From Akkermansia massiliensis (GTDB taxonomy: Bacteria > Verrucomicrobiota > Verrucomicrobiia > Verrucomicrobiales > Akkermansiaceae): 64,000 nucleotides of DNA. The notes beneath the pieces were generated by a model. The model was given only the letters and a program-made list of their open reading frames with translations. It made no database searches and was not told the DNA's origin. Shown one piece after another: positions 62,687 to 64,000 of the stretch (positions are counted from its first letter, which is position 1; the number at the start of each line of letters is the position of its first letter). The position numbers and the translations under genes are program-made. Location: positions 1,240,001 to 1,304,000 of the forward strand of contig NZ_JAMGSI010000001.1 in NCBI RefSeq assembly GCF_023516715.1, given 5' to 3'.

Positions 62687-63379
62687 ATGTACATACATAT
62701 CTGCAAACCGTTTCTTGGAAGCCTCCTTGCCGGAATAGCTCTCATCATCCTCATTCCGCTGCTGCTGACCGTTTCGGTACTTCTTGTACTTTCTACAGGG
62801 AAATCCCCGTTTTTTCTTCAAACGCGCGTAGGGTACAGGGGAAGACTGTTCAAGATCATCAAATTCAAAACGATGAACGACCGGAAGGATGAAAACGGGC
62901 AGCTCCTGCCCGATGAGCAGAGGCTGTTCCCGCTGGGGCGCTTCCTCCGCAGCTCCTCCCTGGACGAACTTCCCCAGCTCATCAACATCCTGAAGGGTGA
63001 CATGGCTTTTGTGGGCCCCCGTCCCTGGATTCCGTCCCAAATGGCCGCGTTCCCGCCCAACTACTGCCGGAAGCGCTGCTCCGTGCGTCCCGGCATCACC
63101 GGCATGGCCCAGATCCACGGCCGCAATGGCATCCCCTTCTGCCGCCGCCTTTGCTATGACCTGATCTACGTCCAGAACGTCAATCTGAGAATGGATCTCT
63201 CCCTCCTTTTCCAGACGGCCCGCACGGTCGTCATCCGTGAAGGAATCCAGCAGTGCAACGAGGCGTTCCAGAGCAAGCTGGGGCAGACCCTCGTTCATAA
63301 CGACCTTTCCCTGCCCTCCTCCCCCCCTTCCCAGAAGATCATTCTGAATACCTCCATCCAACCTCTCTCCAACCAATGA
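62687..63379 (+). CDS. Sugar-1-phosphate transferase initiating exopolysaccharide synthesis
   Basis: 230 residues: one N-terminal hydrophobic segment (about 10-36), then the bacterial sugar transferase domain. Motifs are KFKTMNDRKDENG (58-70), the catalytic Asp93-Glu94 in SLDELPQLINILKGDMAFVGPRP and RPGITGMAQIHGR. It is the short, monotopic type (PglC/PssA-like), which transfers a sugar phosphate from a nucleotide sugar to undecaprenyl phosphate, the first step of a capsule or exopolysaccharide repeat unit. The TTG frame extension to 62645 is not used. The stop overlaps the next gene by four bases. Confidence 0.92.
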   Translation: MYIHICKPFLGSLLAGIALIILIPLLLTVSVLLVLSTGKSPFFLQTRVGYRGRLFKIIKFKTMNDRKDENGQLLPDEQRLFPLGRFLRSSSLDELPQLINILKGDMAFVGPRPWIPSQMAAFPPNYCRKRCSVRPGITGMAQIHGRNGIPFCRRLCYDLIYVQNVNLRMDLSLLFQTARTVVIREGIQQCNEAFQSKLGQTLVHNDLSLPSSPPSQKIILNTSIQPLSNQ

Positions 63380-64000
63380 ACATCAACAACCTAATCAGCA
63401 AAGCCGCCCTCTGCTCCGCAGCGCTGGCCGCTTCCTCCCTCCTGCCCTCCTGCGTCAGCCCCAAGGAAGTCCTGTATATCCAGGACGTCTCCGGACAGAC
63501 CAATGAAAAGATCAAGGGGAATTACCAGACCGTCATCCAGAAGGACGACCAGTTATCCATCACCGTCAGCAGCAAGCAGCCTGAACTGGCCGCCCCCTTT
63601 GCCGTCTCCGAAATAGGGTCCAGCAGCCAGGGCACCAGCTCACGAAAGGGTTACCTGGTGGACGCCAACGGCTACATCGTCCTGCCGGTCATCGGAAAGA
63701 TCAAGGCGGCCGGCAAGACCTGCTCCCGGCTGGGGGATGAAATTGCCGCCACCCTGCGGAACAGGGACTACATCAGCGACGCCTCCGTCAACGTCCAGAT
63801 CACCAACTTCAAGTTCTCCGTCCTGGGTGAAGTGGCCTCCCCGGGCACCTACAACGTGGACGGCCAGCGCCTGACGATTCTGGAAGCCCTCAGCCGCGCC
63901 GGAGACCTGAACATCGACGGCAACCGGGACATCACCCTGATCCGTGAAACCAACGGACGCCGCCAGATCGCCACCGTGGACCTCCGCAGCAAGGACCTCT
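63376..64000 (+). CDS. Polysaccharide export lipoprotein (Wza-like), 3' end missing
   Basis: The first 208 residues are in the window. A lipoprotein-type signal ends at SLLPSC (Cys about 26). The poly_export domain follows (LYIQDVSGQ, YQTVIQKDDQLSITVSSKQPELAAPF, YLVDANGYIVLPVIGKIKAAGKTCSRLGDEIAATLR, SVNVQITNFKFSVLGEVASPGTYNV), then the start of an SLBB domain (LTILEALSRAGDLNIDGNRD). It should form the outer-membrane secretin-like channel for the polysaccharide. It is coupled by ATGA to the sugar transferase, so these two open an export operon continuing to the right. Confidence 0.92.
   Translation, partial: MNINNLISKAALCSAALAASSLLPSCVSPKEVLYIQDVSGQTNEKIKGNYQTVIQKDDQLSITVSSKQPELAAPFAVSEIGSSSQGTSSRKGYLVDANGYIVLPVIGKIKAAGKTCSRLGDEIAATLRNRDYISDASVNVQITNFKFSVLGEVASPGTYNVDGQRLTILEALSRAGDLNIDGNRDITLIRETNGRRQIATVDLRSKDL

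Overview
The window looks like a chromosomal segment of a Verrucomicrobiota gut bacterium, most likely Akkermansia (A. muciniphila or a close relative). That assignment is by recognition of the gene set and style, not by a search. The supporting signs are a moderately high GC content, many short secreted or membrane proteins of unknown function, start codons with A/C-rich leaders and few strong Shine-Dalgarno sites, a type I-C CRISPR repeat, and metabolic and envelope genes typical of that group.

Layout. Positions 1-8,100 (all minus): a redox/hydrolase group (alpha/beta hydrolase cut by the window edge, aldo/keto reductase, Tat-type flavoprotein), a DUF362 protein, a coupled DUF3737-MalY pair, a DMT exporter and a DUF418 membrane protein. 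8,200-13,900: a cyclophilin-like secreted protein, a flavoprotein plus iron-alcohol dehydrogenase pair, then a divergent locus with a self-cleaving repressor (HTH, ribbon-helix-helix-like and S24 domains) facing a small membrane protein across two matching palindromes, then an acyltransferase. 14,000-15,900: a phage-tail-like gene next to tRNA-Gly. 16,000-23,800: a 42-residue membrane peptide, an intact HtrA-type protease and a protease-dead relative with a nested PDZ domain, then a cluster of unknown envelope proteins including a pseudokinase-TM-FGE-fold fusion. 23,850-33,900: gatC-gatA, then a complete MoxR/Bat operon with fused BatB-BatC and BatD-BatE genes and a 16-copy 12-bp repeat.

34,000-39,000: a second aldo/keto reductase, a maltose/galactoside-type acetyltransferase, a secreted hydrolase paralogous to the one at the left edge, and a divergent AraC regulator. 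39,081-42,292: a CRISPR array of 50 repeats and 49 spacers with no cas genes in the window. Repeat orientation and a degenerate left-end repeat put the leader on the right, where an I-C-like leader appears interrupted. 42,700-52,900: acyltransferase, PutA, a thioredoxin-fold protein, a KH-R3H RNA-binding protein, a secreted protein and a large-subunit catalase. 53,200-55,500: a second phage-tail-like module, paralogous to the first and likewise beside a tRNA (Val). 55,570-62,150: fused cytochrome c synthase CcsBA, rubrerythrin, a lipoprotein coupled to FtsK, and FtsK. 62,150-64,000: an AT-rich region with a 14-bp inverted repeat overlapping a promoter-like sequence, followed by the start of an exopolysaccharide operon (sugar-1-phosphate transferase and an export lipoprotein cut by the window end).

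The points most worth following up are the possible invertible promoter before the exopolysaccharide operon, the repressor/small-membrane-protein locus with its paired operators, the dead protease with nested PDZ, the pseudokinase-FGE cluster, the duplicated tail modules beside tRNAs, and the cas-less CRISPR array with a disrupted leader.
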